Origin: a virus
Reading direction: 5' to 3' (one strand)
DNA: 63,323 nucleotides
IMG/VR virus record: IMGVR_UViG_3300047546_002519
Coordinates: 1 to 63,323 of that record
Shown here: piece by piece, positions 47,615-53,912 of the stretch
How the letters are laid out: every line of letters begins with the position of its first letter
Numbering within the stretch: the stretch's first letter is position 1
Translations under genes and position numbers: made by a program
The notes under the pieces: model-generated
What the model was told of the DNA's origin: nothing
The model's database searches: none
What the model saw: only the letters and a program-made list of their open reading frames with translations

Positions 47615-47759
47615 CCATATATGAAAATGTATTTCCAGTTTTGTGTCTAACTAACTGTACCAATCTTGCTATCATACACGTTGCCCAGAATTCTATCTGG
47701 GTCGCAGACTGCACGGTTGGTGACCGTCACTTTGCACAAAAATACACTTTCATATATGG
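47615..47759 (-). ncRNA. Structured RNA 3 between tRNA-Lys and structured RNA 2
   Basis: A 20-position stem joins CCATATATGAAA-G-TGTATTT (47759-47740) to AAATACA-T-TTTCATATATGG (47634-47615); the odd pair is G-U only on the minus strand. Inside are ACGGT/ACCGT and a CCCAGA/TCTGGG hairpin (47684-47701). The first three bases are the CCA of tRNA-Lys, so the free RNA probably begins at 47756 after tRNA maturation. Confidence 0.72.
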
Positions 47760-47833
47760 TAGGTGCGGTGAGACTCGAACTCACAACTTATCGGTTAAAA
47801 GCCGATTACTCTAGCCAGTTGAGTTACGCACCC
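47757..47833 (-). tRNA. tRNA-Lys(UUU)
   Basis: Acceptor GGGTGCG/CGCACCT, anticodon stem ATCGG/CCGAT with loop CTTTTAA, encoded CCA that overlaps the stem of structured RNA 3. Confidence 0.94.
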
Positions 47834-47843
47834 ATAATATAAT

Positions 47844-47918
47844 TGGTACACCGTACCAGAATCGAACTGGTCTTTGCGCCTTGAAAGGGCGCCGTCCTAA
47901 CCGATAGACGAACGGTGC
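47844..47918 (-). tRNA. tRNA-Glu(UUC)
   Basis: Acceptor GCACCGT/ACGGTGT, anticodon stem GCGCC/GGCGC with loop CTTTCAA, T loop TTCGATT, encoded CCA. Confidence 0.94.
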
Positions 47919-47959
47919 ATCTCACAAACTTTTAAAAGAACAATCAATCGACAAACATC

Positions 47960-47988
47960 ATTATAATCAAACTTCAAAGCTTTGTCAA
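47960..47988 (-). promoter_or_regulatory. Consensus sigma70 promoter of the tRNA array
   Basis: TTGACA (47988-47983) and TATAAT (47965-47960) with a 17 bp spacer, 42 bases before tRNA-Glu. It can drive all tRNAs and structured RNAs from Glu down to Ser(GCU). Confidence 0.86.
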
Positions 47989-48036
47989 CTACTTTTTTTA
48001 CTGTTGTTTTTTTACAACATTACTATTTTGATAACT

Positions 48037-48113
48037 TGGTCTGAGTGGAGAGGTTCGAACTCCCGACCTCCTGCTCCCAAAGCAGGCATTCTACCAGACT
48101 GAACTACACTCAG
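48037..48113 (-). tRNA. tRNA-Pro(UGG)
   Basis: Acceptor CTGAGTG/CACTCAG, anticodon stem CCTGC/GCAGG with loop TTTGGGA, encoded CCA. It lies upstream of the array promoter and just after the terminator of the preceding operon. The gap to the promoter has a TGTTGT/ACAACA repeat. Confidence 0.94.
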
Positions 48114-48123
48114 ATATAAAACA

Positions 48124-48158
48124 AAAAACCCCGAAGTCTTTTGGATTTCGGGGTTTGT
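48124..48158 (-). terminator. Rho-independent terminator upstream of tRNA-Pro
   Basis: CCCCGAA and TTCGGGG pair around an 11-base loop; on the minus strand TTTTTTGTTTT follows the stem. It would end transcripts of the 49-48.2 kb small-gene operon. Confidence 0.82.
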
Positions 48159-48182
48159 ATACAGTTCGAACTAAACTACAAT

Positions 48183-48278
48183 CTATACACAAACCTCCGA
48201 TACAGGCGCCCATGAGCCATTATCGCTAAATGTGCGATACTGTGGGCACTCTTTGGTAATGTGTATTAGTTTGTTCAT
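48183..48278 (-). CDS. Tiny ORF, 31 aa
   Basis: MNKLIHITKECPQYRTFSDN ends WAPVSEVCV. The start overlaps the upstream stop (ATGA), like other coupled small genes here, which is the main support. Function unknown. Confidence 0.5.
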   Translation of the reverse strand: MNKLIHITKECPQYRTFSDNGSWAPVSEVCV

Positions 48279-48682
48279 AATACTATATATGCTTCCGAAT
48301 TCCTAAAATTCAATTCATCAATAAAAAGTTTTTGTATGCGTTCACTAATATGTGTTTGAGTTTCAAGTATAGCATCAATGTGTTCACTTGTCAAAAACTT
48401 TAGCGGCACGTATGTCAAAGGCTGCTTACCATCTTTGCCACGTGTACCCCATTTGAATGCTTCTCGAATCAGCATATGCGAATCATCGGTATGCACTGAC
48501 AATTCTTCATACGGCGCATCATCATGTACATTGCGGCGCAGATAATCTAGACCACCATCGACCATGTATTCTTTACCGTTTTTATCGACATAAGTTACAT
48601 AATCGTGGCGATGCATAGATTCAAGAATCGTACCGTCAGGTGTACGAATACGATTCGATACGATTCTTGCTTTGTTCATCAT
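48275..48682 (-). CDS. Conserved phage protein, 135 aa
   Basis: I use the ATG at 48682 (a second ATG follows); the longer frame begins at TTG. The N-terminal KARIVSNRIRTPDGTILESM then RHDYVTYVDKNGKEYMVDGG is a pattern I recall in several T4-like and other phages. Function unknown. Confidence 0.75.
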   Translation of the reverse strand: MMNKARIVSNRIRTPDGTILESMHRHDYVTYVDKNGKEYMVDGGLDYLRRNVHDDAPYEELSVHTDDSHMLIREAFKWGTRGKDGKQPLTYVPLKFLTSEHIDAILETQTHISERIQKLFIDELNFRNSEAYIVL

Positions 48683-48846
48683 GCTGTACAATATCCTGCT
48701 TCAATTAAGTTTCGAGCAATGCGCCCATACGAACCCTGCAATTGCCATGCTAAACCAGAATCAATCAATTCTTGAAACAATTCAAGAACACCTTCTTCAT
48801 CTAGTTCACCAGATTCAAAAGCCATGATTTTATCTATCTGATTCAT
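48679..48846 (-). CDS. Conserved small phage protein (MNQIDKIMAFE family), 55 aa
   Basis: MNQIDKIMAFESGELDEEGV followed by LELFQELIDSGLAWQLQGSY and GRIARNLIEAG is a very common small phage protein of unknown function. GGAG lies 7 bases before the ATG at 48846. Confidence 0.85.
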   Translation of the reverse strand: MNQIDKIMAFESGELDEEGVLELFQELIDSGLAWQLQGSYGRIARNLIEAGYCTA

Positions 48847-48847
48847 G

Positions 48848-49237
48848 TTACGACTCCAAAGTGTAGGGTTTGTTCCACTTACCAATGTTTACATCAATAT
48901 ACCAGCCGACATTGAAATAGTCAACTTGAATTTCAGACTTATCCCAGTTACCATCATTCATCGCCGAAATCACTTCAGACAGAAAGAAATACGAATCGCC
49001 AATAAAGTGATTTTTGTAGTGATAAGGATTCACTTGAATACCAAACTTCTCAGCATCAGCACGTGATTCTGGTGTGCTACCATAATCACCAATAAAGTCT
49101 ACTTTACCAGACTTCACATTCAGTACCAGCGTAGAATGATTGCGAACCGCAAGACTAGCCTTTACGCCATATTTTTTGCAAATCGCTTTGACCTTAGGTG
49201 CAATCTTAGACTTCAATTCTTGAGATACATAAGCCAT
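48848..49237 (-). CDS. Conserved phage protein (LPD29-like), 129 aa
   Basis: MAYVSQELKSKIAPKVKAIC, KYGVKASLAVRNHSTLVLNV and QVDYFNVGWYIDVNIGKWNK match a widespread phage/plasmid domain family (large polyvalent protein associated 29-like). Function unknown. GGAGTTTTGTG precedes the ATG. It is the first gene after a consensus promoter. Confidence 0.82.
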   Translation of the reverse strand: MAYVSQELKSKIAPKVKAICKKYGVKASLAVRNHSTLVLNVKSGKVDFIGDYGSTPESRADAEKFGIQVNPYHYKNHFIGDSYFFLSEVISAMNDGNWDKSEIQVDYFNVGWYIDVNIGKWNKPYTLES

Positions 49238-49270
49238 CACAAAACTCCATGTAATTAATCAACATGTATA

Positions 49271-49299
49271 ATTATAGATGAGGTGCGGTACTTTGTCAA
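49271..49299 (-). promoter_or_regulatory. Consensus sigma70 promoter before the 49237 gene
   Basis: TTGACA (49299-49294), 17 bp spacer, TATAAT (49276-49271), 33 bases before the ATG. The -35 box lies just inside the end of the upstream gene. Confidence 0.86.
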
Positions 49300-49535
49300 C
49301 TGTTTCTTTTTGACAACTTTTCTATCTCATTGTTGTCAAGTTGGAAATGCTGTACAATGTCATCCCAAAAGTCTATTGCCAAATAATCTTCTGGTGTATT
49401 TTCACCTGTTTGATATATTTGATATATTTCCGATAACAATTGGAGAGCATATCTTTCCTGGTGTGTTTTGAAAACATCCACAAAAAATGAACCGCCAGTT
49501 TGCTTGGCGATTTCAGTCAGCAGTTCTTGATTCAT
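49296..49535 (-). CDS. Hypothetical small protein, 79 aa
   Basis: MNQELLTEIAKQTGGSFFVD and YLAIDFWDDIVQHFQLDNNE: helical, acidic; no domain recognised. It overlaps the phosphatase gene end upstream by 23 bases. Confidence 0.62.
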   Translation of the reverse strand: MNQELLTEIAKQTGGSFFVDVFKTHQERYALQLLSEIYQIYQTGENTPEDYLAIDFWDDIVQHFQLDNNEIEKLSKRNS

Positions 49536-49884
49536 AACGTTCCTTGATCAATTCAATCAATTCGGGATCACGATATTCATAATTATCGGGAATCTGCAAA
49601 TCAATGATAGGCTTGTCAAGCATCCACTCCATCATCTTGTTGCGAACCCATAATGCATGTTCAGTGTCAGCACATACGACCTCATCACACCACATCAGTA
49701 AATCTTCAGTGACAGGAATCAATGCGTAGCCCGCCGTGCCAGCCGACCGTGTATTGAAGTTATACGGTTCAGCCGATAACACATGCGCCATCGTAGGCGA
49801 CCGGAGCATATTGGCAGAACAGACCGTCAATACTTTTTTATAGTCGCCTTGAAATCTATTTGAATGTACACCGTAACGTACCAT
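49513..49884 (-). CDS. Low-molecular-weight protein tyrosine phosphatase-like
   Basis: Start at 49884 (123 aa), whose ATG overlaps the upstream stop (TAATG). VLTVCSANMLRSPTMAHVLS has the P-loop C22-x5-R28-S of LMW-PTP, and the C-terminal part DKPIIDLQIPDNYEYRDPEL has the D-x-P-D-like acid region. The protein could dephosphorylate tyrosines or be a degenerate relative; the P-loop is intact. Confidence 0.8.
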   Translation of the reverse strand: MVRYGVHSNRFQGDYKKVLTVCSANMLRSPTMAHVLSAEPYNFNTRSAGTAGYALIPVTEDLLMWCDEVVCADTEHALWVRNKMMEWMLDKPIIDLQIPDNYEYRDPELIELIKERYESRTAD

Positions 49885-50387
49885 TACTCTTCCTCTTCTT
49901 CGTTCTCTGCTTCCCAATCACGTTTGTAATCTGAGATACCATACATCTCATTTAGTTCATGTGGTAGTTCTTTTTCTATTTCATCAGCAGACAAATCTGC
50001 ATATTCATAAAGTTCATCAGAACCATTGTCATAGATACCAGCAAAGCACATACCACCTTCATTGTAGAATGCTTCGACACCCCAGCCTTGTTCAGTCAGA
50101 TAATCATATAATGCAATTGGCGGTCCCCATGCTGTTTCGAAATAGATAGAAAGATTTTCATCATCATGTCTTTCCCAATCAATGATGCTTGCTTCCCATT
50201 TGGTGCCCCAATTGTTTATTGACCATTCATAATCCCATTCACCCGATGGATTAGGTCGAAAGTGTTCAAACAAACAACCAGCATATGCGCCGTCATCAGT
50301 TCGTTTGAATAGTTCATTCTCAACGCTATCTAACTTAGTTTTATCTTCGTTTGAAAGACGTAATGTATTGTCGCACCAATTGGGCAT
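49884..50387 (-). CDS. Api92/YubB-like ferredoxin-fold protein (DUF1281-type)
   Basis: MPNWCDNTLRLSNEDKTKLD is the usual start of this family (MPNWCxNxL), followed by WDYEWSINNWGTKWEASIID and ETAWGPPIALYDYLTEQGW. The family is common in phages and plasmids with unknown role. The C-terminus is strongly acidic. AAGGAG lies upstream of the ATG. Confidence 0.87.
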   Translation of the reverse strand: MPNWCDNTLRLSNEDKTKLDSVENELFKRTDDGAYAGCLFEHFRPNPSGEWDYEWSINNWGTKWEASIIDWERHDDENLSIYFETAWGPPIALYDYLTEQGWGVEAFYNEGGMCFAGIYDNGSDELYEYADLSADEIEKELPHELNEMYGISDYKRDWEAENEEEEE

Positions 50388-50396
50388 GATATCTCC

Positions 50397-50546
50397 TTAA
50401 AAAATAGATGACAGTGCAGCAGCACCATTCATTGCTGAAATAATCAGATAGACGAATGCCCAACCGGGTCGCCCTTCATCAGCAGCAACCGTAGACATAT
50501 TCCAAAAAAGAAATACAAACAAAAACTGTAAAGCAAAAATTATCAC
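50397..50546 (-). CDS. Small membrane protein, GTG start, 49 aa
   Basis: Two hydrophobic segments (IIFALQFLFVFLFWNM and WAFVYLIISAMNGAAAL) separated by a short acidic turn. GGAG lies 5 bases before the GTG. Possibly a holin-like or other membrane peptide; no family recognised. Confidence 0.6.
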   Translation of the reverse strand: MIIFALQFLFVFLFWNMSTVAADEGRPGWAFVYLIISAMNGAAALSSIF

Positions 50547-50558
50547 TTTCTCTCCATA

Positions 50559-50816
50559 TCAGGGTTCAGGTCCACAAAGCAATGTTCGTGCTTCCCGTTC
50601 CCAGAAAAACTGCACGGCTCTTTTAGCAGATTCGAGATTGATGTACTGACCCAGATGCTTTTCATCCTGTACAGTAAACGTATACTCACCCACGTACACT
50701 AATCCAATCCAAACTTCTTGGAGTGCAATCTTGCTCACAGCCCCGACAATCTTACCAGTCGAGGTGTCATAATAATAGTATTTTTCAGAATACCGTTCCC
50801 AGTCATATTCTTTCAT
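50559..50816 (-). CDS. Conserved phage protein, 85 aa
   Basis: W...Y...D..TGKIVGAVSKI, EVWIGLVYVGEYTFTV and LGQYINLESAKRAVQFFW form a pattern I recall in many phages (a small domain around G-x-Y-I-x-L-E-x-A-K). Function unknown. The start overlaps the upstream stop (ATGA). Confidence 0.72.
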   Translation of the reverse strand: MKEYDWERYSEKYYYYDTSTGKIVGAVSKIALQEVWIGLVYVGEYTFTVQDEKHLGQYINLESAKRAVQFFWEREARTLLCGPEP

Positions 50817-50977
50817 TGACGAAACACCAGACTTTGCGTAATCGTATCAGTCACAGAACAAATGAAATATGCTACATCTTCACCATAGAGATTTTCCTCT
50901 ATATTAACAAACTTCACTTCACTTGTCAAGTGTTCATTCCCACACTCACGGCATTTCACCACAAACGATTCATTCAT
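50813..50977 (-). CDS. Small Cys-containing protein, 54 aa
   Basis: Start at 50977 overlapping the upstream stop (TAATG). MNESFVVKCRECGNEHLTSE has a C-x-x-C, with one more Cys in YFICSVT; possibly a half zinc ribbon. Function unknown. Confidence 0.68.
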   Translation of the reverse strand: MNESFVVKCRECGNEHLTSEVKFVNIEENLYGEDVAYFICSVTDTITQSLVFRQ

Positions 50978-51294
50978 TAGGAGATACCTGTCCATTGCAG
51001 GCGATTCAGATACGTACCCGCATCGAACACATTACCACGTGCAAAGTTCTTTGCTGGTGCTTTCCATGATGCTGCTTTCCAAATCGCACCCGTTTCTTTT
51101 TCCACGAACGAGTGTACGGAACGAGAGCCACCCGACGAGATTTTCACAACTTTTACGTATTTCGAGCCGGGTTCGAATTCGACACCGAACTGACCGATGT
51201 CCGAGATACCAGCCGCACCGCACCAGTCCACGTAATTCTTGACGATATTATCTTTGTAACCAATCAGCGCAACAGCCAGATCATCCTTCATCAT
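50977..51294 (-). CDS. Conserved phage protein, 105 aa
   Basis: VEFEPGSKYVKVVKISSGGS, SVHSFVEKETGAIWKAASWK and APAKNFARGNVFD are typical of a small family in T4-like and other phages, of unknown role. GGAGAAGAAC precedes the ATG at 51294, which I prefer to the upstream ATG at 51306. Confidence 0.75.
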   Translation of the reverse strand: MMKDDLAVALIGYKDNIVKNYVDWCGAAGISDIGQFGVEFEPGSKYVKVVKISSGGSRSVHSFVEKETGAIWKAASWKAPAKNFARGNVFDAGTYLNRLQWTGIS

Positions 51295-51305
51295 GTTCTT
51301 CTCCA

Positions 51306-51503
51306 TTACAAAACAGTTTCACAGTATTTGTATTTCAGCAACTTAGCCGTATCTTCATCATACAACCAAGTCAGCGCACACCACACCGAGTCCGACACAT
51401 TGTACCACTCACGATACCGAGTATAAACTTCGGCAAACCAATTTTCATCCCCACGTGCAGCCGCATAAGACTCAGCACGTTTCAGAAATTCCAACTTGTA
51501 CAT
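51306..51503 (-). CDS. Small phage protein, 65 aa
   Basis: MYKLEFLKRAESYAAARGDE with NWFAEVYTRYREWYNVSDSV; helical. Its ATG overlaps the upstream stop (TGATG). Unknown function. Confidence 0.66.
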   Translation of the reverse strand: MYKLEFLKRAESYAAARGDENWFAEVYTRYREWYNVSDSVWCALTWLYDEDTAKLLKYKYCETVL

Positions 51504-51823
51504 CACGCAAACTCCATTTCAAGTTCTTTCGGTGAATACTCAATACGACCTTCAAATGCCAACTGATTCAACTCATACTCAGTCAGATGGTCATCTTCGA
51601 CAATTTTTACATCAACGATAAATTCTTGATAGTAGTCATTGGACTTCTCAATTTGACCAGCGACTTTTTCGAGAATTTCGAATACCTGATCTTCGTTCAC
51701 ATTTCGCACGACATACTCATCACCACCTTTGGGCTTAAAGTATGCATCAGCACCCGTACCAATCGAGCCATCTTCACGCCATGCATAATTCTCATAGACC
51801 TGTGTAGTAAATATTGCTTTCAT
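51503..51823 (-). CDS. Conserved phage protein (MKAIFTTQVYENY family), 106 aa
   Basis: The ATG at 51823 starts MKAIFTTQVYENYAWREDGS, a common N-terminus in phages; GAGAAAGAG lies before it. Acidic C-terminal half. Function unknown. A promoter lies just upstream. Confidence 0.75.
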   Translation of the reverse strand: MKAIFTTQVYENYAWREDGSIGTGADAYFKPKGGDEYVVRNVNEDQVFEILEKVAGQIEKSNDYYQEFIVDVKIVEDDHLTEYELNQLAFEGRIEYSPKELEMEFA

Positions 51824-51855
51824 GTCAACTCTTTCTCTCTCACTCAACAGACTAC

Positions 51856-51884
51856 AGTATAATCGAGGTTTGCAACTTTGTCAA
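51856..51884 (-). promoter_or_regulatory. Sigma70-type promoter before the 51823 gene
   Basis: TTGACA (51884-51879), 17 bp spacer, TATACT (51861-51856). Confidence 0.84.
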
Positions 51885-51891
51885 GCAGTTC

Positions 51892-52086
51892 TTACCAGCA
51901 GTCACGTGCATTGACCACAGTGAACTCATCACCACCGATATAGTCACCCTCAAACCCATAATGTGAGCGAGCCTTCAATGTCAAAGTGTTACCTGCAATT
52001 TTGACAATCTCACCACACTGCTCGATATCACATTTGAAACATACCACATCACCAATATTTACGACATTTCCATCAACTATAGCCAT
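51892..52086 (-). CDS. Small SH3-like phage protein, 64 aa
   Basis: MAIVDGNVVNIGDVVCFKCD followed by ECGEIVKIAGNTLTLKA-like strands suggests a small KOW/SH3-type barrel common in phages. AAAGGTGAACAAA precedes the ATG at 52086. Confidence 0.7.
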   Translation of the reverse strand: MAIVDGNVVNIGDVVCFKCDIEQCGEIVKIAGNTLTLKARSHYGFEGDYIGGDEFTVVNARDCW

Positions 52087-52122
52087 TTTGTTCACCTTTC
52101 ATTTATCATTCATCATAACTAC

Positions 52123-52151
52123 ATTATAGGGGAGGCCGGCAGCTTTGTCAA
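52123..52151 (-). promoter_or_regulatory. Consensus sigma70 promoter before the 52086 gene
   Basis: TTGACA (52151-52146), 17 bp spacer, TATAAT (52128-52123). Confidence 0.86.
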
Positions 52152-52169
52152 GACTTTTCTACCTAGTTT

Positions 52170-52307
52170 CTACACCACCAGAAATATTGTTGCAATTGCT
52201 GCAACAAGCAGTACCAGCGGCTTGCATATAAACTTGACAACAGACCACACGATTTTAAAGAAAACCATTGTCACAAGAACAATAAAACCTATTGCTAAAA
52301 TGCTCAT
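52170..52307 (-). CDS. Small membrane protein, 45 aa
   Basis: I start at 52307 (MSILAIGFIVLVTMVFFKIV), which has AGGAAATATTTTG before it; the longer frame from 52382 would contain the promoter described next. Two hydrophobic segments. Function unknown. Confidence 0.62.
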   Translation of the reverse strand: MSILAIGFIVLVTMVFFKIVWSVVKFICKPLVLLVAAIATIFLVV

Positions 52308-52343
52308 CAAAATATTTCCTATAAAGCCATGGGCTATGTGCAG

Positions 52344-52372
52344 ATAATACCAGAGAAGTGCAATAAAGTCAA
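52344..52372 (-). promoter_or_regulatory. Sigma70-like promoter before the 52307 gene
   Basis: TTGACT (52372-52367), 17 bp spacer, TATTAT (52349-52344); each box has one mismatch. Confidence 0.6.
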
Positions 52373-52512
52373 GAGGCTCCATGTTGCTTCTTTGCTATGG
52401 TATGATAGTATTCCAGCCATCCATCGTTACCATTGTGATAACACAGAAACAATGTGATTGCTAGATTGACAAGCAGAAAAATTACCAGAATTGCAAGTAT
52501 AGTGAATGTCAT
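52369..52512 (-). CDS. Small single-pass membrane protein, 47 aa
   Basis: MTFTILAILVIFLLVNLAIT then a polar tail (YHNGNDGWLEYYHTIAKKQH). The hydrophobic N-terminus and compact packing support it, but the ribosome site is weak. Confidence 0.5.
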   Translation of the reverse strand: MTFTILAILVIFLLVNLAITLFLCYHNGNDGWLEYYHTIAKKQHGAS

Positions 52513-52712
52513 TGGTTACTCTGCGGCTCGGGGGTTGGGTGCAGTTTCAGCTCCAAAAAAAATTTTGCTGCGACTTTCTGTACAAAAACGACTTTTCGTT
52601 CGATAAGGTTGCTTCGAAATAGCATGTTCCTTCAAGGGATCCCTTTGATTCTATACCGCTTATCGATTTCGCACCGCACACTATAATACACTGCCCCGCA
52701 CTGCACTATAGA
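52513..52712. other. Gene-free 200-base stretch
   Basis: I see no gene here on either strand. It holds a perfect 12 bp palindrome AAGGGATCCCTT (around 52637-52648), an AACGA/TCGTT hairpin near 52589 and a plus-strand CTATAATAC resembling a -10 box near 52681. Its base composition is richer in GC than nearby genes. Confidence 0.5.
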
Positions 52713-52859
52713 CTATGCACCATCAGGGCGCCCGTATTGTTCCAGTACATTAGCCACTGTAATCGCAGCAAGTCCCAGCCGATCAGCAATTGCAATTACA
52801 CTGAGCCCATCATCACTTAGCTCTAATATTTGTATCACTAGATTTTTATAATAGCCCAC
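52713..52859 (-). CDS. Small helix-turn-helix-like protein, GTG start, 48 aa
   Basis: The frame VGYYKNLVIQILELSDDGLS continues VIAIADRLGLAAITVANVLE, the pattern of a homeodomain/resolvase-like helix-turn-helix. AGGA lies 5 bases before the GTG, which sits inside the end of the upstream gene. It is similar in layout to the 44 aa ORF at 53298-53432. Confidence 0.55.
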   Translation of the reverse strand: MGYYKNLVIQILELSDDGLSVIAIADRLGLAAITVANVLEQYGRPDGA

Positions 52860-53034
52860 TCTGGTCCTCATCATCATAAATTATTGGTTTAAACTTACGT
52901 GCATTGGAATTCTCACCATACACTTTTATGTCACCATTATTTCCACCAGCAGCCACAATGCGTGGCGCCATGTAAATTTCAAACTCTGCTACAGCTGCTG
53001 CTATGTCAGCTTCAGTAAATTGTGCTTTTTTCAT
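52846..53034 (-). CDS. KAQFT-type small protein, copy 1, 62 aa
   Basis: MKKAQFTEADIAAAVAEFEI is followed by a basic/polar tail. The first 15 residues match copy 2 at 53120-53296 (MKAQFTDADVAEAV), so the two genes are paralogues with different C-termini. A strong hairpin lies 20 bases upstream. Function unknown. Confidence 0.65.
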   Translation of the reverse strand: MKKAQFTEADIAAAVAEFEIYMAPRIVAAGGNNGDIKVYGENSNARKFKPIIYDDEDQSGLL

Positions 53035-53053
53035 TTAGTCTTATTTAAAAATT

Positions 53054-53106
53054 GTGGTATCGCAGGATCACACACAGCTGCCGAGCAGTAGGGGGTGCGA
53101 TACCAC
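53054..53106 (-). other. Large hairpin between the two KAQFT genes
   Basis: GTGGTATCGCA (53054-53064) and TGCGATACCAC (53096-53106) are a perfect 11 bp inverted repeat. The enclosed part holds a CTGC-TCG-GCAG mini-hairpin, and on the minus strand AATTTTT follows. It may be a terminator or attenuator ahead of copy 1, or a small structured RNA. Confidence 0.65.
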
Positions 53107-53119
53107 ATGCAGAGATAAT

Positions 53120-53296
53120 CTATACAAAAGTCTTTCGGGGATAGCCGGCAGCAATACCACCAGAGCCACGCACAAAGCCCTTACTAGACTTTACACGACA
53201 TTGTGGTTTTTTTGCTTTACGGGGTTTGAGTACAGTAGCACCTAGACCCTTTACAGCCTCTGCTACATCAGCATCAGTAAATTGTGCTTTCATCAT
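53120..53296 (-). CDS. KAQFT-type small protein, copy 2, 58 aa
   Basis: The start ATGATG at 53296 follows the stop of the helix-turn-helix ORF by 1 base. MMKAQFTDADVAEAVKGLGA then a basic tail LKPRKAKKPQCRVKSSKGFV. The longer frame to 53383 overlaps that ORF and is rejected. The basic tail suggests nucleic-acid binding. Confidence 0.65.
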   Translation of the reverse strand: MMKAQFTDADVAEAVKGLGATVLKPRKAKKPQCRVKSSKGFVRGSGGIAAGYPRKTFV

Positions 53297-53297
53297 T

Positions 53298-53432
53298 TTA
53301 TAATTTCCAAGCCTTAATAGCAGCTGCGATATCAGCAGCAGGAATTCTGAGCAGTGCAGCAATACGCCACACAGGATAGCCAAGGTACTTCAAGGTGGCT
53401 ATCTCATTAATCGTTTCACGGCGGATAATCAT
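53298..53432 (-). CDS. Small helix-turn-helix-like protein, 44 aa
   Basis: MIIRRETINEIATLKYLGYP then VWRIAALLRIPAADIAAAIK looks like a helix-turn-helix (I-A-x-L-L-x-I-P-x-x-x-I-x-x-A). The ATG overlaps the upstream stop (ATGA). It pairs with KAQFT copy 2, as the ORF at 52713 pairs with copy 1. Confidence 0.58.
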   Translation of the reverse strand: MIIRRETINEIATLKYLGYPVWRIAALLRIPAADIAAAIKAWKL

Positions 53433-53593
53433 AATTTCATTCCATTTGCAAGATAAGCAATATAACCAGGGTTCTTGTTCAACACCACCACAGGCTCAAT
53501 ACCTAACACCACACCGGTCTTTACAAATGCTTTTTCAGCATACGCAACAGCAGCCTTCAGCGTCTTGAATTTTCTTCCATCACACAGGTACAT
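53429..53593 (-). CDS. Small phage protein, 54 aa
   Basis: AAGGAGCAAATT precedes the ATG at 53593, and a consensus promoter lies 31 bases upstream, so MYLCDGRKFKTLKAAVAYAE is the likely start, not the frame from 53677. Function unknown. Confidence 0.7.
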   Translation of the reverse strand: MYLCDGRKFKTLKAAVAYAEKAFVKTGVVLGIEPVVVLNKNPGYIAYLANGMKL

Positions 53594-53623
53594 AATTTGC
53601 TCCTTCATCATCACCACAAAATC

Positions 53624-53652
53624 ATTATACAGCCAGTGCGAAACATTGTCAA
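53624..53652 (-). promoter_or_regulatory. Consensus sigma70 promoter before the 53593 gene
   Basis: TTGACA (53652-53647), 17 bp spacer, TATAAT (53629-53624), right after the stop of the GSKKAML gene. Confidence 0.86.
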
Positions 53653-53657
53653 GTGCT

Positions 53658-53819
53658 TTATTCGGCAAACTTAGCACCCACAGGGCGACTGGTAATTGCT
53701 AAAGTGTAAACACCCCGATTTGCTTTGATTATACGCAACATTGCTTTTTTGGAACCCTTTGCAGCAACTAGATTTGTTGCTTTTTCGACAATGGCGTAAT
53801 AGTTCGACGGCTTTATCAT
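53658..53819 (-). CDS. GSKKAML-type small protein, copy 1, 53 aa
   Basis: MIKPSNYYAIVEKATNLVAA then KGSKKAMLRIIKANRGVYTL and AITSRPVGAKFAE. It is a clear paralogue of the protein at 54089-54250 (about 60% identical by eye). The basic G-S-K-K-A-M-L-R-I-I-K core suggests a small binding domain. It is too short for a default ORF cutoff. Confidence 0.75.
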   Translation of the reverse strand: MIKPSNYYAIVEKATNLVAAKGSKKAMLRIIKANRGVYTLAITSRPVGAKFAE

Positions 53820-53912
53820 TTTGCTATCTTCCTGTCACGTATCGCATCCCACGCAATATAGGCCATTGCAAAAGGTGCAATTATCAAAAAGAGAATCACG
53901 GCGTTATCCATT
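53816..53912 (-). pseudogene. Possible frameshifted small membrane ORF
   Basis: From ATG 53912 the frame MDNAVILFLII ends early, but a +1 step in a TTT run continues as APFAMAYIAWDAIRDRKIAK and ends exactly at an ATGA overlap with the next gene. One base removed would give a normal membrane peptide. It may be an indel in nature or in the assembly. Confidence 0.4.

Noticed and set aside
47542-47814. Plus-strand ORF of 90 aa over the structured RNA region
   Set aside because: It covers structured RNAs 2 and 3 and part of tRNA-Lys on the other strand, and its C-terminus is translated tRNA sequence.
45241-48120. CRISPR-like repeats in the tRNA array
   Set aside because: Regular similarity comes from the conserved T arms (GATTCGAAC) of many tRNAs, not from direct repeats with spacers. 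No CRISPR array is seen in the window.
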